DNA from: Bradyrhizobium sp. ORS 285
Lineage (GTDB): Bacteria > Pseudomonadota > Alphaproteobacteria > Rhizobiales > Xanthobacteraceae
Assembly: GCF_900176205.1 (NCBI RefSeq)
Contig: NZ_LT859959.1
Span: forward strand, 5,043,001 to 5,107,000
Reading direction: 5' to 3'
DNA: 64,000 bases
Position numbers and translations under genes: made by a program. This document shows, one piece after another, positions 54,583-63,868 of the stretch. The notes beneath the pieces were generated by a model, which searched no databases, had not been told where the DNA came from, and saw only the letters and a program-made list of their open reading frames with translations. The first letter of the stretch is position 1, and each line of letters opens with the position of its first letter.

Positions 54583-55146
54583 CTACCTCAACACACTCAC
54601 CTTCACCGGTGCGACGCCGGTGTTGATCATGCCGAGAGCTTGCGCGGCGGAGTAGGACACATCCACCACGCGCCCCTGCACGAACGGGCCGCGATCGTTG
54701 ACACGTACCACCACCGAACGGCCGGTCTTGACGTTGGTGACCTGCAGGCGCGTGCCGAACGGCAGGCTGCGATGCGCGGCCGTCAGCTCGGAGGGATCGA
54801 AGCGCTCGCCGCTCGCGGTCTTGTGTCCTTCCGAATAGTAGCTGGCGAGACCTGACGACGCGGAATGCGCCGCGGGTGGACTGGCTTCGGCATGGCGGAC
54901 GCGAACCACCGATTCCGGCGCCGTCTCGGCGCGCTGGACCGTGGGCCGAAACTCGGCGGCCGCCGGCGCGGTGAGGCGCGCCTGCCGGACAGCCGATGAT
55001 TGCGCGCAGGCCGCCAGCGAGGCTGCGGCCGCACACACCAGCGCGCCCCGCAGGAGCTGTCGGGCCAGCGCTGCACGTTGGCACTGAATGAGCGAATGCC
55101 GCGCGTCGCGCTGCCTGGGACGTTCTGTCTGGTCGATGATACGCAT
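54583..55146 (-). CDS. RlpA-like septal-ring lytic transglycosylase lipoprotein
   Basis: The 187-residue product has a basic N-terminus and a lipobox-like segment (AAAASLAACAQ, Cys near residue 47), so it is likely a lipoprotein. The double-psi beta-barrel domain is at the C-terminus: ASYYSEGHKTASGERFDP, HRSLPFGTRLQV, and VVRVNDRGPFVQGRVVDVS. RlpA cleaves glycan strands lacking stem peptides at the division site. It has no SPOR domain, unlike the Pseudomonas protein. ATG at 55146. Confidence 0.87.
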   Translation of the reverse strand: MRIIDQTERPRQRDARHSLIQCQRAALARQLLRGALVCAAAASLAACAQSSAVRQARLTAPAAAEFRPTVQRAETAPESVVRVRHAEASPPAAHSASSGLASYYSEGHKTASGERFDPSELTAAHRSLPFGTRLQVTNVKTGRSVVVRVNDRGPFVQGRVVDVSYSAAQALGMINTGVAPVKVSVLR

Positions 55147-55400
55147 GTTCTGTGCGCCTCCGCCTCAACCGCTTCATGGTCGCGGCCCAATCGCGGCGGC
55201 ACGGTGGCAAAGCGAATTTCGTCGCTCCGCAACTCCTGGTTTTTAGGAGAAGTGTGGCCACGAGGTCACACATTCGATGGATCAGTGATGGAACGCGGTT
55301 TTCCACACGCGATCGAGATACCGCCGCTTGCGCCCGCCGCCCGTTCGCCGGGTGCGCAAATGCCGCTGCGGGCGTGATCGTGGCTGGAGCCGCGGCCGCG

Positions 55401-56267
55401 TTACCGCCCCCACCGATCCTGCCAGATCTTCTCGCCGATCAGGCACGACACCCGCGGCTCCTTGTTGCCGTCATCGGCGACCGGGACGATGCGCGGCGGG
55501 GGTGCGCGTCCGGCCACTTCCATCAGCAGCTTGGTACGGATCGCCTCCTTGAACTCGTCACGGCTCTTGATCGTGACCACGAAGGAGCCGCGGCCGCCGG
55601 TGACGCAATCCTTGTAGTAGAGGTCGAGGTTCTCGATATCCATGGTCGAGTAGGACGGCTCCTTGACCATGATCGGCAGGCCGTTGATCGTGATCCCCTT
55701 GTTGACCGCCTCGTCGCGCGCCATCGTCACCGGCGAGGGACCGTTGTTGTTGGGGCCATCGCCGGAGATATCGATCACTCGGCGCAGCCCGCGATAGGGG
55801 TTGTCGTCGAACAGCGGCATCGCGAAGTAGATCGCGCCGGAGATCGAGGTACGCGAGGCCCTTCGGATCGGCGTCTTCATGATCTCGGCGGCGACGGCGT
55901 CGGCGCTCTCAGGCCCGTCGATCACGCGCCAGGGGATGATGATCTTCTGATCGCCCGCGGCGGCCCATTCGAAATAGGTCACGGCGATCCGGCCGTGCAC
56001 GCCGTTCTTCAGCGCCTGCAGGAACTCGCGCGAGCAGAGCGCCTGGGCGTAGCCTTCGCGCTGGATGGCGAGTTCGTCGAGATCCATCGAGTAGGACACG
56101 TCGACCGCCAGGATCAGCTCGACGTCGACCGAGGCTTCCTTCTCGCTCATCTGCTGAGCGGACTTGCCGCCCGGCGCTGCCGCGACCGTGGCGACGTCGC
56201 CGCCAGCCAAGATGCCAGCAAAGGCGCCCACCACACACGCCGCCCCGATCGAGATCCACCAGCGCAT
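55401..56267 (-). CDS. DUF1194 (VWA-fold) exported protein
   Basis: The 288-residue product has a signal peptide or anchor (WWISIGAACVVGAFAGILAG) followed by a von Willebrand A-like fold: ILAVDVSYSMD is the metal-ion site, and VIDISGDGPNNNG and the region near TSISGAIYFA complete it. DUF1194 proteins are alphaproteobacterial, function unknown. GGAGGG stands 7 bases before the ATG at 56267, so I reject the extension to 56342. Confidence 0.88.
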   Translation of the reverse strand: MRWWISIGAACVVGAFAGILAGGDVATVAAAPGGKSAQQMSEKEASVDVELILAVDVSYSMDLDELAIQREGYAQALCSREFLQALKNGVHGRIAVTYFEWAAAGDQKIIIPWRVIDGPESADAVAAEIMKTPIRRASRTSISGAIYFAMPLFDDNPYRGLRRVIDISGDGPNNNGPSPVTMARDEAVNKGITINGLPIMVKEPSYSTMDIENLDLYYKDCVTGGRGSFVVTIKSRDEFKEAIRTKLLMEVAGRAPPPRIVPVADDGNKEPRVSCLIGEKIWQDRWGR

Positions 56268-56500
56268 CAGCTGCCCTCCAATCGCGTCGGATGATGGTGA
56301 CACGCAATCCCCGGTCAGCAAAGCGGGAACGCACGGGTCCATTCACATTCCAGTTAGTTTAAGGGCCTGCCCGGATGTTGATCAGCTCAGCGGCTCCGTG
56401 CAGTCTTCGCTAGGCGGCCCTGCACCCCGTGGTTTCCCGGAGCGGCCGAAGGCTGTATTGTGGCGGCTGCCGCATCAGGAACACAGGGCGTGCTGCTCAC

Positions 56501-56806
56501 ATGAACGACGCCGTCGCCAAACCGAAGACGAAGGTCCGCACCAAGGTCGAGCGGCCCCGGCTCTACAAGGTCATCCTCGTCAACGACGACTTCACGCCGC
56601 GTGACTTCGTCACCATGATCCTGAAGGCGGAATTCCGCATGACCGAGGATCAGGCCTACAAGGTGATGATCACGGCGCATAAGCTCGGCGTCTGCGTGGT
56701 GGCCGTGTTCACCAAGGACGTCGCCGAAACCAAGGCAACGCGCGCGACCGACGCCGGCCGCGCCAAGGGCTATCCGCTGCTGTTCACCACCGAGCCGGAG
56801 GAGTGA
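56501..56806 (+). CDS. clpS: ClpS-type N-end-rule adaptor
   Basis: The 101-residue product shows the ClpS core: YKVILVNDDFTPRDFV with the Asn-Asp pair of the N-degron pocket, the region EFRMTEDQAYKVM, and ITAHKLGVCVVAVFTKD. It delivers proteins with N-terminal bulky hydrophobic residues to ClpAP. No clpA gene follows, so this could be the second alphaproteobacterial ClpS (ClpS2) rather than the clpA-linked copy. ATG at 56501. Confidence 0.92.
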   Translation: MNDAVAKPKTKVRTKVERPRLYKVILVNDDFTPRDFVTMILKAEFRMTEDQAYKVMITAHKLGVCVVAVFTKDVAETKATRATDAGRAKGYPLLFTTEPEE

Positions 56807-56815
56807 GGCGGCGAA

Positions 56816-58006
56816 CTAATTGGTTTCCTCGCGCAGCCCGAACACGCGCTGCTCCGTCGAGAGGCCGGCGATCGGGAATTCGCCGAGATCGGTCCAGAGA
56901 TCGGTCACGGGCTCCGGACAGGCGCCGGCGAAGGCCTCGGAGGCGACCACCGTCCGCTTCAGCTTGGCTGCGATCTTCTCCAGCCGGGCCGCCAGATTGA
57001 CGGCGGGGCCGATGCAGGTGAAGTCGAGCCGGTTACCGCCGCCGATATTGCCGTAGAGCAGCCGGCCGACATGCAGCGCGACGCCAAAGCGGAAGCGCTC
57101 CCCGGCGCCGCCGGCTGCATATTCGAGCGCGTCGACGCGAGCTCGCGACGCGCGCGCCGCCGTCAGCACGCGGCTGCAGACTTCGGCCGGATCGCCACCC
57201 TGGCGGCGGATTGGGAACACCGCGAGCAGGCCGTCGCCCATGAACTTCAGCACCTCGCCGCCCTGCTCGCGGATCGGCTCCACCTGGCAATCGAAATACT
57301 GGTTGAGAATCTCCACCACGTCCTCGGCCGGCAGCCGATCCGACAACGGCGTGAAGCCCCGCAGGTCGGACAGCCAGATCGCCGCGTCCATGGCGTCGGT
57401 GTGGCCGCGGCGGATCTGGCCGCCGAGGATGCGCTCACCGGCGCTGTTGCCGACATAGGTGTCGAGCAGCATCGAGGCGGTCCGGCGCAGCGTGACGATC
57501 TCGGTGTAGCGCGCCAGAGCCGGCGCCAGGGACCGGATCGCGTTCAGCTGCTCCTCGGTGAAGCCGTCCGGACTCCGGGTGGTCCAGCTCGCCGCGTGAA
57601 TGGCCCGGTCGATGAAGGTCAGAGGCAGGCTGACATAGTCGGTGACCCCCTCGGCGCGCAGATCCATCAGGATCGGAAACTGCTCGGCCAGGGGACCACG
57701 CGGATCGGCCCTGAACTCGGTCCCCTGCTCGAATACGCGGGCCAGCGGACTGTCGCGGTAGGCCGGACTGCTCTCGAAGCCGAAAGCGACCGTGCCCATC
57801 TCGACCTCGCCTCCCTGGCGCCAGATGAAGCTGCGGCCGGCGATGTCAGGATGCAAGGTGCGGACGAACACGCCGACGCGCCACAAGGGGATGCCGAGGG
57901 CCACCAGCCGCGCGCAGCATTCAGCCATCATCTCGCTCGGCGTCGCGGTGGAACGCGCGCCGTCGACCAGCCACTCCTTGATGTCCTGCAGCTTGGAGAT
58001 GTCCAT
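56816..58006 (-). CDS. Class III adenylate/guanylate cyclase
   Basis: The 396-residue product has an N-terminal domain of about 190 residues and a C-terminal cyclase catalytic domain (about 210-390). Catalytic motifs are IWLSDLRGFTPLSD with the first metal Asp, the second metal Asp in KFMGDGLLAVFP, and CIGPAVNLAARLE with the transition-state Asn and Arg. No transmembrane segment is visible, so it is cytoplasmic. The ATG at 58006 excludes an unlikely Cys-rich extension to 58102. It converges with clpS, 9 bases apart. Its cAMP could feed Crp-family regulators. Confidence 0.88.
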   Translation of the reverse strand: MDISKLQDIKEWLVDGARSTATPSEMMAECCARLVALGIPLWRVGVFVRTLHPDIAGRSFIWRQGGEVEMGTVAFGFESSPAYRDSPLARVFEQGTEFRADPRGPLAEQFPILMDLRAEGVTDYVSLPLTFIDRAIHAASWTTRSPDGFTEEQLNAIRSLAPALARYTEIVTLRRTASMLLDTYVGNSAGERILGGQIRRGHTDAMDAAIWLSDLRGFTPLSDRLPAEDVVEILNQYFDCQVEPIREQGGEVLKFMGDGLLAVFPIRRQGGDPAEVCSRVLTAARASRARVDALEYAAGGAGERFRFGVALHVGRLLYGNIGGGNRLDFTCIGPAVNLAARLEKIAAKLKRTVVASEAFAGACPEPVTDLWTDLGEFPIAGLSTEQRVFGLREETN

Positions 58007-58055
58007 GGCCCAGCTTAGGCGAGCGATGTGACAACAGCAAACAGACGTTGAACCG

Positions 58056-59141
58056 CTACCCGACCTGACCGCGATGGCGCAGCAGATGATCGGCGAGCAC
58101 ACAAGCCATCATCGCCTCGCCCACCGGCACCGCGCGGATGCCGACGCAGGGGTCGTGCCGGCCCTTGGTCAGGATCTCCGTCTCGTGGCCCGAGCGATCC
58201 ACCGTCTGCCGCGGCGTCAGAATCGACGAGGTCGGCTTGACCGCGAAGCGCACCACGATCGGCTGGCCCGTGGCGATGCCGCCGAGGATGCCGCCGGCGT
58301 TGTTGGACAGGAACCGCGTGCCGTCATTGGCCGAGCGCATCTCGTCGGCATTCTCCTCGCCGGTGAGCTCGGCAGCAGCAAAGCCCGCGCCGATCTCGAC
58401 GCCCTTCACCGCGTTGATGCTCATCATCGCTGCGGCGAGGTCTGCATCGAGCTTGCCGTAGAGCGGTGCGCCGAGGCCCGCCGGCACGCCCTCGGCCGTG
58501 ATCTCCAGCACCGCGCCGATCGACGAGCCGGACTTCCTGATACCGTCGAGATAGTCCTCGAAGAACGCCGCCTTGTCCTTGTCGGGACAGAAGAACGGAT
58601 TGCGCGCGATCTCGTCCCAATCCCAATTGTCACGGTTGATCTTGTGCGGGCCCATCTGCACCAGCGCGCCGCGCACCTTGACGCCGGCGATGATCTTGCG
58701 CGCGATGGCGCCGGCCGCGACACGCGTGGCGGTCTCGCGCGCCGAGGAGCGGCCCCCGCCGCGATAGTCGCGCAGGCCGTATTTCGCCTCATAGGTGAAG
58801 TCGGCATGGCCGGGGCGGAACTTGTCCTTGATCTCGGAATAGTCCTTCGAGCGCTGGTCGGTGTTCTCGATCTCAAGCGCGATCGGCGTGCCGGTGGTGA
58901 CCTGCGCGCCGCTGTCGGGATCGGCCATCACGCCGGACAGGATCTTCACCTGGTCCGGCTCCTGGCGCTGGGTGGTGAAGCGCGACTGGCCGGGACGGCG
59001 GCGATCGAGATCGGTCTGGATCTCGGCCGCCTCCAGCGGAATGCGCGGCGGGCAGCCGTCGACCACGCAGCCAATGGCCACGCCATGGCTCTCGCCGAAG
59101 GTGGTGACGCGGAACATGTGGCCGAAGGTGTTGAAGGACAT
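58056..59141 (-). CDS. aroC: Chorismate synthase
   Basis: The 361-residue product makes chorismate from 5-enolpyruvylshikimate 3-phosphate with reduced FMN, the last step of the shikimate pathway. Family signatures are [31 protein letters not shown] with [12 protein letters not shown], and FAVKPTSSI. The ATG at 59141 starts MSFNTFG, as usual for the family; the frame to 59171 is rejected. Confidence 0.97.
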   Translation of the reverse strand: MSFNTFGHMFRVTTFGESHGVAIGCVVDGCPPRIPLEAAEIQTDLDRRRPGQSRFTTQRQEPDQVKILSGVMADPDSGAQVTTGTPIALEIENTDQRSKDYSEIKDKFRPGHADFTYEAKYGLRDYRGGGRSSARETATRVAAGAIARKIIAGVKVRGALVQMGPHKINRDNWDWDEIARNPFFCPDKDKAAFFEDYLDGIRKSGSSIGAVLEITAEGVPAGLGAPLYGKLDADLAAAMMSINAVKGVEIGAGFAAAELTGEENADEMRSANDGTRFLSNNAGGILGGIATGQPIVVRFAVKPTSSILTPRQTVDRSGHETEILTKGRHDPCVGIRAVPVGEAMMACVLADHLLRHRGQVG

Positions 59142-59167
59142 GGACTGATCACCCAATCGGAAAGCCG

Positions 59168-59250
59168 TCATTCCGGGACGGTCCGAAGGACCAGACCCGG
59201 ACTTTGGAGATTCCGGGTTCGCCTTTCACGAGGCGCCCCGGAATGACGGG
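59168..59250. repeat. Short palindromic element upstream of aroC
   Basis: GTCATTCCGGGACGG near the left and GCGCCCCGGAATGAC near the right are inverted around a GGACCAGACCCGGAC-type centre. It resembles the other CCCGGGA palindromes in this window and fills the aroC-phosphatase gap. Confidence 0.55.
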
Positions 59251-59256
59251 CATAAA

Positions 59257-59856
59257 CTAACTGAACTTCTCGAACCCGTTCTCGCCGAAAACATACACCG
59301 CCCCCTGCTGGATCGGCAGGTCGACGGCGTGGTTTGGCGTGGCGAAGCCGAGCGCGACCATCAGCGCCCGTGCCGTGCCGCCATGGGCCACCGCCACGAT
59401 ATCGCCGGTCAGCCCATCATACCAGTCGCGCACCCGGACCTCGACGTCGGCATAGGTCTCGCCGCCCTCCGGCGCCAGCGTCCATTTCTCGGTCAGGCGC
59501 TTGGCATAGAACACGGGATCGGCGGCCTGCATCTCCGGCAGGGTCGCGCCCTCCCACTTGCCGTAGCCGATCTCGCGCAGCCGCGCGTCGAGGCCGTAAT
59601 CGGGCACCGGCAGCTTCAAGGTTTCGCGCACCAGCTCCATGGTCGCGCGGGCGCGGATCAGCGGGCTTGCCACATACGGCAAGCGCGCCGCGTCATCGCC
59701 GTTGCGCGTCACCAGCTCGCTGAGGATGTTCCCAGCCTGCACCGCCTGCACGCGGCCGAGCGCGTTCAGCGGAATGTCCTGCGTGCCTTGCAGCCGACCG
59801 AGCGCATTCCATTCCGTCTCGCCGTGGCGGATGTAGTAGATCGTGGGCCGGGGCAT
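59257..59856 (-). CDS. Histidine phosphatase (phosphoglycerate mutase-like)
   Basis: The 199-residue product carries the phosphohistidine motif YIRHGETEWN near residue 9 and the second His in AVAHGGTARALM near residue 158. It belongs to the histidine phosphatase superfamily; whether it is a cofactor-dependent mutase, a cobalamin-type phosphatase or a general phosphatase is unclear. It is downstream of fabI (13 bases) and upstream of aroC, likely in one transcript. Confidence 0.9.
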   Translation of the reverse strand: MPRPTIYYIRHGETEWNALGRLQGTQDIPLNALGRVQAVQAGNILSELVTRNGDDAARLPYVASPLIRARATMELVRETLKLPVPDYGLDARLREIGYGKWEGATLPEMQAADPVFYAKRLTEKWTLAPEGGETYADVEVRVRDWYDGLTGDIVAVAHGGTARALMVALGFATPNHAVDLPIQQGAVYVFGENGFEKFS

Positions 59857-59869
59857 TGCGGGCGATCAG

Positions 59870-60703
59870 CTAGTCCTTGGCGCCGACGGAATTGCTGAGC
59901 GAAATGTCCGGCGCCTCCGGCCGCTTCATGCCGACGACGTGATAGCCGGAATCGACGTGGTGCACCTCGCCGGTGACACCGCGCGACATGTCGGACAACA
60001 GATACAGCGCGCTGTCACCGACCTCGTCGATGGTCACGGTCCGGCGCAGCGGCGCGTTGTACTCGTTCCACTTCAGGATATAGCGGAAATCGCCGATGCC
60101 CGAGGCGGCCAGGGTCTTGATCGGACCTGCCGAGATCGCGTTGACGCGGATGTTCTTCTCGCCGAGATCGGCGGCGAGGTAGCGCACGCTGGCCTCCAGC
60201 GCGGCCTTGGCGACGCCCATCACGTTGTAATGCGGCATCCACTTCTCGGCGCCGTAATAGGTCAAGGTGATGATCGAGCCGCCGTCGGTCATCAGCTTCT
60301 CGGCGCGCTGCGCGATCGCGGTCAGCGAGTAGCAGCTGATCAGCATGCTCTTGGAGAAATTGTCCTGCGTGGTCTCGATGTAGCGGCCGTCGAGCTGGTC
60401 CTTGTCGGAGAAGGCGATGGCGTGGACGACGAAATCGATCTTGCCCCACTTCTCCTTCAGCACGTCGAACACCGCATCGATCGTCGCGGGATCGGTCACG
60501 TCGCAATGGCCGAGCACGAGGCCGCCGAGTTCGGCGGCCAGCGGCTCGACCCGCTTCTTCAGCGCGTCACCCTGATAGGTCAGCGCGATCTCCGCGCCGG
60601 CCGCGCGCGCGGCCTTGGCGATGCCCCAGGCGATCGAGCGGTTGTTGGCCACGCCGAGGACGACCCCGCGCTTGCCCTGCATCAAACCTGAAATCTGCGC
60701 CAT
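59870..60703 (-). CDS. fabI: Enoyl-[acyl-carrier-protein] reductase (NADH), FabI
   Basis: The 277-residue product reduces the enoyl-ACP in the last step of each fatty-acid elongation cycle. It has the short-chain-dehydrogenase features of FabI: GVANNRSIAWGIAKA at the cofactor site, and the catalytic pair Tyr and Lys in HYNVMGVAKAALE (Y-x6-K). The ATG at 60703 is preferred because GGGAAG stands just before it; an ATG at 60715 is an alternative. It is divergent from the ECF sigma gene. Confidence 0.95.
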   Translation of the reverse strand: MAQISGLMQGKRGVVLGVANNRSIAWGIAKAARAAGAEIALTYQGDALKKRVEPLAAELGGLVLGHCDVTDPATIDAVFDVLKEKWGKIDFVVHAIAFSDKDQLDGRYIETTQDNFSKSMLISCYSLTAIAQRAEKLMTDGGSIITLTYYGAEKWMPHYNVMGVAKAALEASVRYLAADLGEKNIRVNAISAGPIKTLAASGIGDFRYILKWNEYNAPLRRTVTIDEVGDSALYLLSDMSRGVTGEVHHVDSGYHVVGMKRPEAPDISLSNSVGAKD

Positions 60704-60908
60704 GCGGCTTCCCATCGAACTGATTATTAACGAGTGGACGTACACCACCGGTCTGGCCCGGTACAGCCCCATTCCGCCCGCTCTGTGGCAAAGTCCGGGC
60801 AGGCCTTGCCGGGCCGGAATAGGCCCATCATCGCGGGGTTATGATCGTTGCAAGGCGCGGTTGCGGCCCGCGTCGCTGTCACAACATTGGACGGCCGCCG
60901 GACACCCC

Positions 60909-61397
60909 ATGAGCGCGTTTCGCCAGAGCGTCGAGGCCATGATCCCGGCATTGCGCCGCTATGCCCGGGCCCTGGCGCGCGACGTGGATGCGGCCGACGA
61001 CCTGGTCCAGGATACCCTGGTGCGGGCGTTGCGGTCCGAGCGGCTGTTCCTGGGCGGGGATCTGCGCAGCTGGCTGTATACGATCCTGACCAACCTGAAC
61101 AAGAACCGCCGCCGCTCGCTGGCGCGGCGGCCGCATTTCATGCCGCTGCAGGACGACAATCCCGATGCCAGCGGCACCGAGGCCGAGGGCCGCGACATCG
61201 AGCGCGCGCTCGCGACCTTGGTGGAGGAGCAGCGCGCCGTGCTGCTGCTGGTCGTGCTCGAAGGCATGAGCTACCGCGAGGTCGCCGATATCCAGGGCGT
61301 CCCGATCGGCACCGTGATGTCGCGCCTCGCCCGCGCCCGGGCCCATGTCCGGGCCGTGCTGGAAGGCGAGCGCCCCGCACTGCGGAGGGTTAAATGA
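60909..61397 (+). CDS. ECF RNA polymerase sigma factor
   Basis: The 162-residue product has sigma region 2 (RYARALARDVDAADDLVQDT; LVRALRSERLF) and region 4 (VEEQRAVLLLVVLEGMSYRE; VPIGTVMSRLARARAHVRA). It is an extracytoplasmic-function sigma, distinct from the EcfG sigma itself as far as can be judged. It is co-transcribed with the anti-sigma gene 64 bases downstream. The ATG at 60909 is the natural start. Confidence 0.93.
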   Translation: MSAFRQSVEAMIPALRRYARALARDVDAADDLVQDTLVRALRSERLFLGGDLRSWLYTILTNLNKNRRRSLARRPHFMPLQDDNPDASGTEAEGRDIERALATLVEEQRAVLLLVVLEGMSYREVADIQGVPIGTVMSRLARARAHVRAVLEGERPALRRVK

Positions 61398-61461
61398 GCC
61401 TGCCATCGACCGCACAAAAGCCGCGCGACCGCGGTCGCATGACTGCAACGAGACCAAGATC

Positions 61462-62232
61462 ATGACCGAGCCGACCATTCCCGTCACCGAGGACGAGCTG
61501 CACGCCTATGTCGACAACGAGCTGCCGGCCGAGCGCCGCAGCGATGTCGAGCGCTGGCTTGCTGCGCATCCAGCGGATGCCGAACGGGTGGCCTCCTGGC
61601 GCAGCATGACCGAGGCGCTGCATGCCCGCTACGATTCGGTCGTCAACGAGCCGGTGCCGCGGCGCCTGGACCTCGATCGGCTGGATCATCGTCCCCGGCG
61701 CTGGATCGTCGGCGCCGTCGCGGCGAGCGTCGTGGCGTTTGCGGTCGGCGGCGCCGTCGGCTGGGTGGCACATGGCGCGGCCACCTCCCCTGCACTGCTC
61801 CAGAACCTCGCTGGCGAGGCGCTCGACGCGCACCGGCTCTACGTCGTCGAGGTGCGCCACCCGGTCGAGGTGCCCGGCGAGGAGAAGGCGCATCTCCAGC
61901 AATGGCTGACGAAGCGCTGCGGCCGCACCGTGCAGGCCCCTGAGCTGGAAGCCACCGGGCTTAAGCTCGTCGGTGGCCGGCTGCTGCCGGGCCCGACCGG
62001 GCCAGCCTCCTTTCTGATGTATGAGAGCGCCTCCGGCGAGCGCTTCACGGTGTATGCGACCAAGGTCGGGATCGAAGCGGCACAGATGCGCTACACGGCG
62101 CAGGGCAATACCTCCGCGCTGTCCTGGGCGGAGCGCGGGGTCAGCTACGTCGTCAGCGGCGGCAGCGACCGGACACGTCTCACTCAGGTTGCACGCCTTG
62201 TTTATGACCAGTCCGAACGTGCGGGCGGCTAG
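61462..62232 (+). CDS. Membrane anti-sigma factor
   Basis: The 256-residue product starts with an anti-sigma-like domain (DELHAYVDNELPAERRSDVE) but lacks the His-Cys-Cys zinc motif of ZAS anti-sigmas. One TM segment follows (VGAVAASVVAFAVGGAVGW, about residues 82-100), and a C-terminal periplasmic domain of about 150 residues includes the Cys in KRCGRTVQAPELE. The gene follows the ECF sigma gene, so its product should bind that sigma. The signal it senses is unknown. Confidence 0.87.
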   Translation: MTEPTIPVTEDELHAYVDNELPAERRSDVERWLAAHPADAERVASWRSMTEALHARYDSVVNEPVPRRLDLDRLDHRPRRWIVGAVAASVVAFAVGGAVGWVAHGAATSPALLQNLAGEALDAHRLYVVEVRHPVEVPGEEKAHLQQWLTKRCGRTVQAPELEATGLKLVGGRLLPGPTGPASFLMYESASGERFTVYATKVGIEAAQMRYTAQGNTSALSWAERGVSYVVSGGSDRTRLTQVARLVYDQSERAGG

Positions 62233-62905
62233 CGGTCTGCCATCGCCGGGCTTCCGCTGACGCCGGCCTCTTCGGGATTTTCAGCATCATCAGAAGCATT
62301 TGCAGCCGAGCTGGAAGCGATACCCCTGAGGGCGGGCCTCTTCTCATCTCATGGGCGGAGGACACGCTGAGGTCGACGCCGCAATTCCGTCACCGAAAAT
62401 CTGGAATCAGGGCACGGACCCGTCTCAATATCGCTCCGAAACTTCACGAAAAAATGAGGAGTGTTCGATCCGCCGATCGACACGGAAGCGGCCTCGACTG
62501 GGGTTTTGTACCGCGCTGGTCCCCCTTTCGAGGCCGCACTTCTTTCTCGTTCTCTTTGACGATGGCCAGCGCTTGCGTTGGCGCTCAGGTCCACGCACCG
62601 CGTGAGTCCGATAGACCCGCGCTCCGGGTTGCCTATGTGCCATGCCCCTCACCGGATGGCTGCGCCACCCGACCTCTCCCGCAAAGCGCGGGGAGAGATT
62701 GCACCGCGCGTGTTGAATGAGATTGCCCAATATCTTTGTTGGTTAAGGCCCACGGTGGACGTGACGCAGGGCATCACCGCGGGCGCGGTGCGCTCCCTCT
62801 CCCCGTTCTTCACGGGGAGAGGGCTGGGGTGAGGGGCAGCCGCACGGGTGGTGCAATCCAACCTATCCCCGAAGGGCGCCAGAGGTTTTGCAGCCGGCAA
62901 TCCTG
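62233..62905. other. Intergenic region with a hairpin repeat
   Basis: No gene is supported in these 670 bases. It contains copy 3 of the hairpin repeat (62791-62848). The rest has scattered frames of mixed composition. Confidence 0.45.
62791..62848 (+). repeat. CCCTCTCCCCG hairpin repeat, copy 3
   Basis: It matches copy 1 at 54341-54397 almost base for base (GCTCCCTCTCCCCGTTC, then CGGGGAGAGGGCTGGGG, TGAGGGGCAGCCGCACGGG). It lies in the gap between converging genes and may terminate both. Confidence 0.8.
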
Positions 62906-63868
62906 TTACGAAAGATTGCTGCGCGGATTGTAGGGATGCTTGTCGCGCCACTTGGTCATCAGCGCCTCCAGCTCGGCGTCGTTGCCGTCCGGCAGCACGA
63001 TCTTCGTCGTGACGAACAGATCGCCCGCGGAGCCGTCGCTCTTCGGCAGCCCCTTGCCCTTCAGCCGGAAGGTGCGGCCGCTGGACGTGTTCTTCGGGAT
63101 CGACAGCTCGACCGCGCTGCCGAGAGTCGGCGCGCGCACCTTGGCGCCGAGCACCGCCTCGTACAGCGTGATCGGCAGATCCAGCCTGACGTCGCTGCCC
63201 TCGACCTTGAAGAACGGATGCGGCGCGATCTGGATCGTGATCAGGAGATCGCCGGGCCGATGTCCCGGCGCGCTCTCGCCCTGCCCCTTCAGTCGGATCT
63301 GCTGACCCGCGGCGACGCCCGGCGGAACCTTGACGTTGAGTTCCTTGCCTGAGGGCAGGCGCACGCGCTTCTCGCCGCCCTTGACGGACTCCTCGAGCGA
63401 CACCGACATCGCGACCTTCAGGTCGAGATCGACGCCGACACCGCCGGTATCGAACTCGAACGGGCTGCCGCCGCCGCGCCCGCCACGGGCCGCGCCGCCG
63501 AACATGCTGTTGAGAATGTACTCGAAGCCGCCGCCTCCGCCGAAGCCGCCACCCGGCCCGCCGCCGCTGCGGAAGCTGTAATTCTCGAAGCCGCCGCCAG
63601 GGCCGGCCCGGCCGGCGCCGCCGCCAGGAAAGCCCTGGAAGCGCGGCTTGCCGTCGGCGTCGATCTCCCCGCGATCGAACTGCTTCCGCTTCTCCTCGTC
63701 GCCCAGGATCTCGTTGGCTGAATTGATCTCGGCAAACCTGGCCGATGCCTTCGGGTCATCCTTGTTGCTGTCGGGATGATGCTTCTTGGCGAGCTTGCGA
63801 TAGGCGCTCTTGATGGCCGCAGCGCTGGCGCTTCGCGGCACCCCCAAGACCTCATAGGGGTCGCGCAT
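62906..63868 (-). CDS. DnaJ-class (CbpA-like) co-chaperone
   Basis: The 320-residue product has an N-terminal J-domain with the [10 protein letters not shown] stretch carrying the HPD motif, a glycine/phenylalanine-rich linker (about residues 78-145, very Gly-rich), and two C-terminal substrate-binding beta-domains ([16 protein letters not shown] and [16 protein letters not shown]). It lacks the CxxCxGxG zinc repeats of DnaJ, so it is a type B (CbpA/DjlA-like) J-protein. It stimulates DnaK. TAAGGAGACGTGACGG precedes the ATG at 63868. Confidence 0.92.
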   Translation of the reverse strand: MRDPYEVLGVPRSASAAAIKSAYRKLAKKHHPDSNKDDPKASARFAEINSANEILGDEEKRKQFDRGEIDADGKPRFQGFPGGGAGRAGPGGGFENYSFRSGGGPGGGFGGGGGFEYILNSMFGGAARGGRGGGSPFEFDTGGVGVDLDLKVAMSVSLEESVKGGEKRVRLPSGKELNVKVPPGVAAGQQIRLKGQGESAPGHRPGDLLITIQIAPHPFFKVEGSDVRLDLPITLYEAVLGAKVRAPTLGSAVELSIPKNTSSGRTFRLKGKGLPKSDGSAGDLFVTTKIVLPDGNDAELEALMTKWRDKHPYNPRSNLS

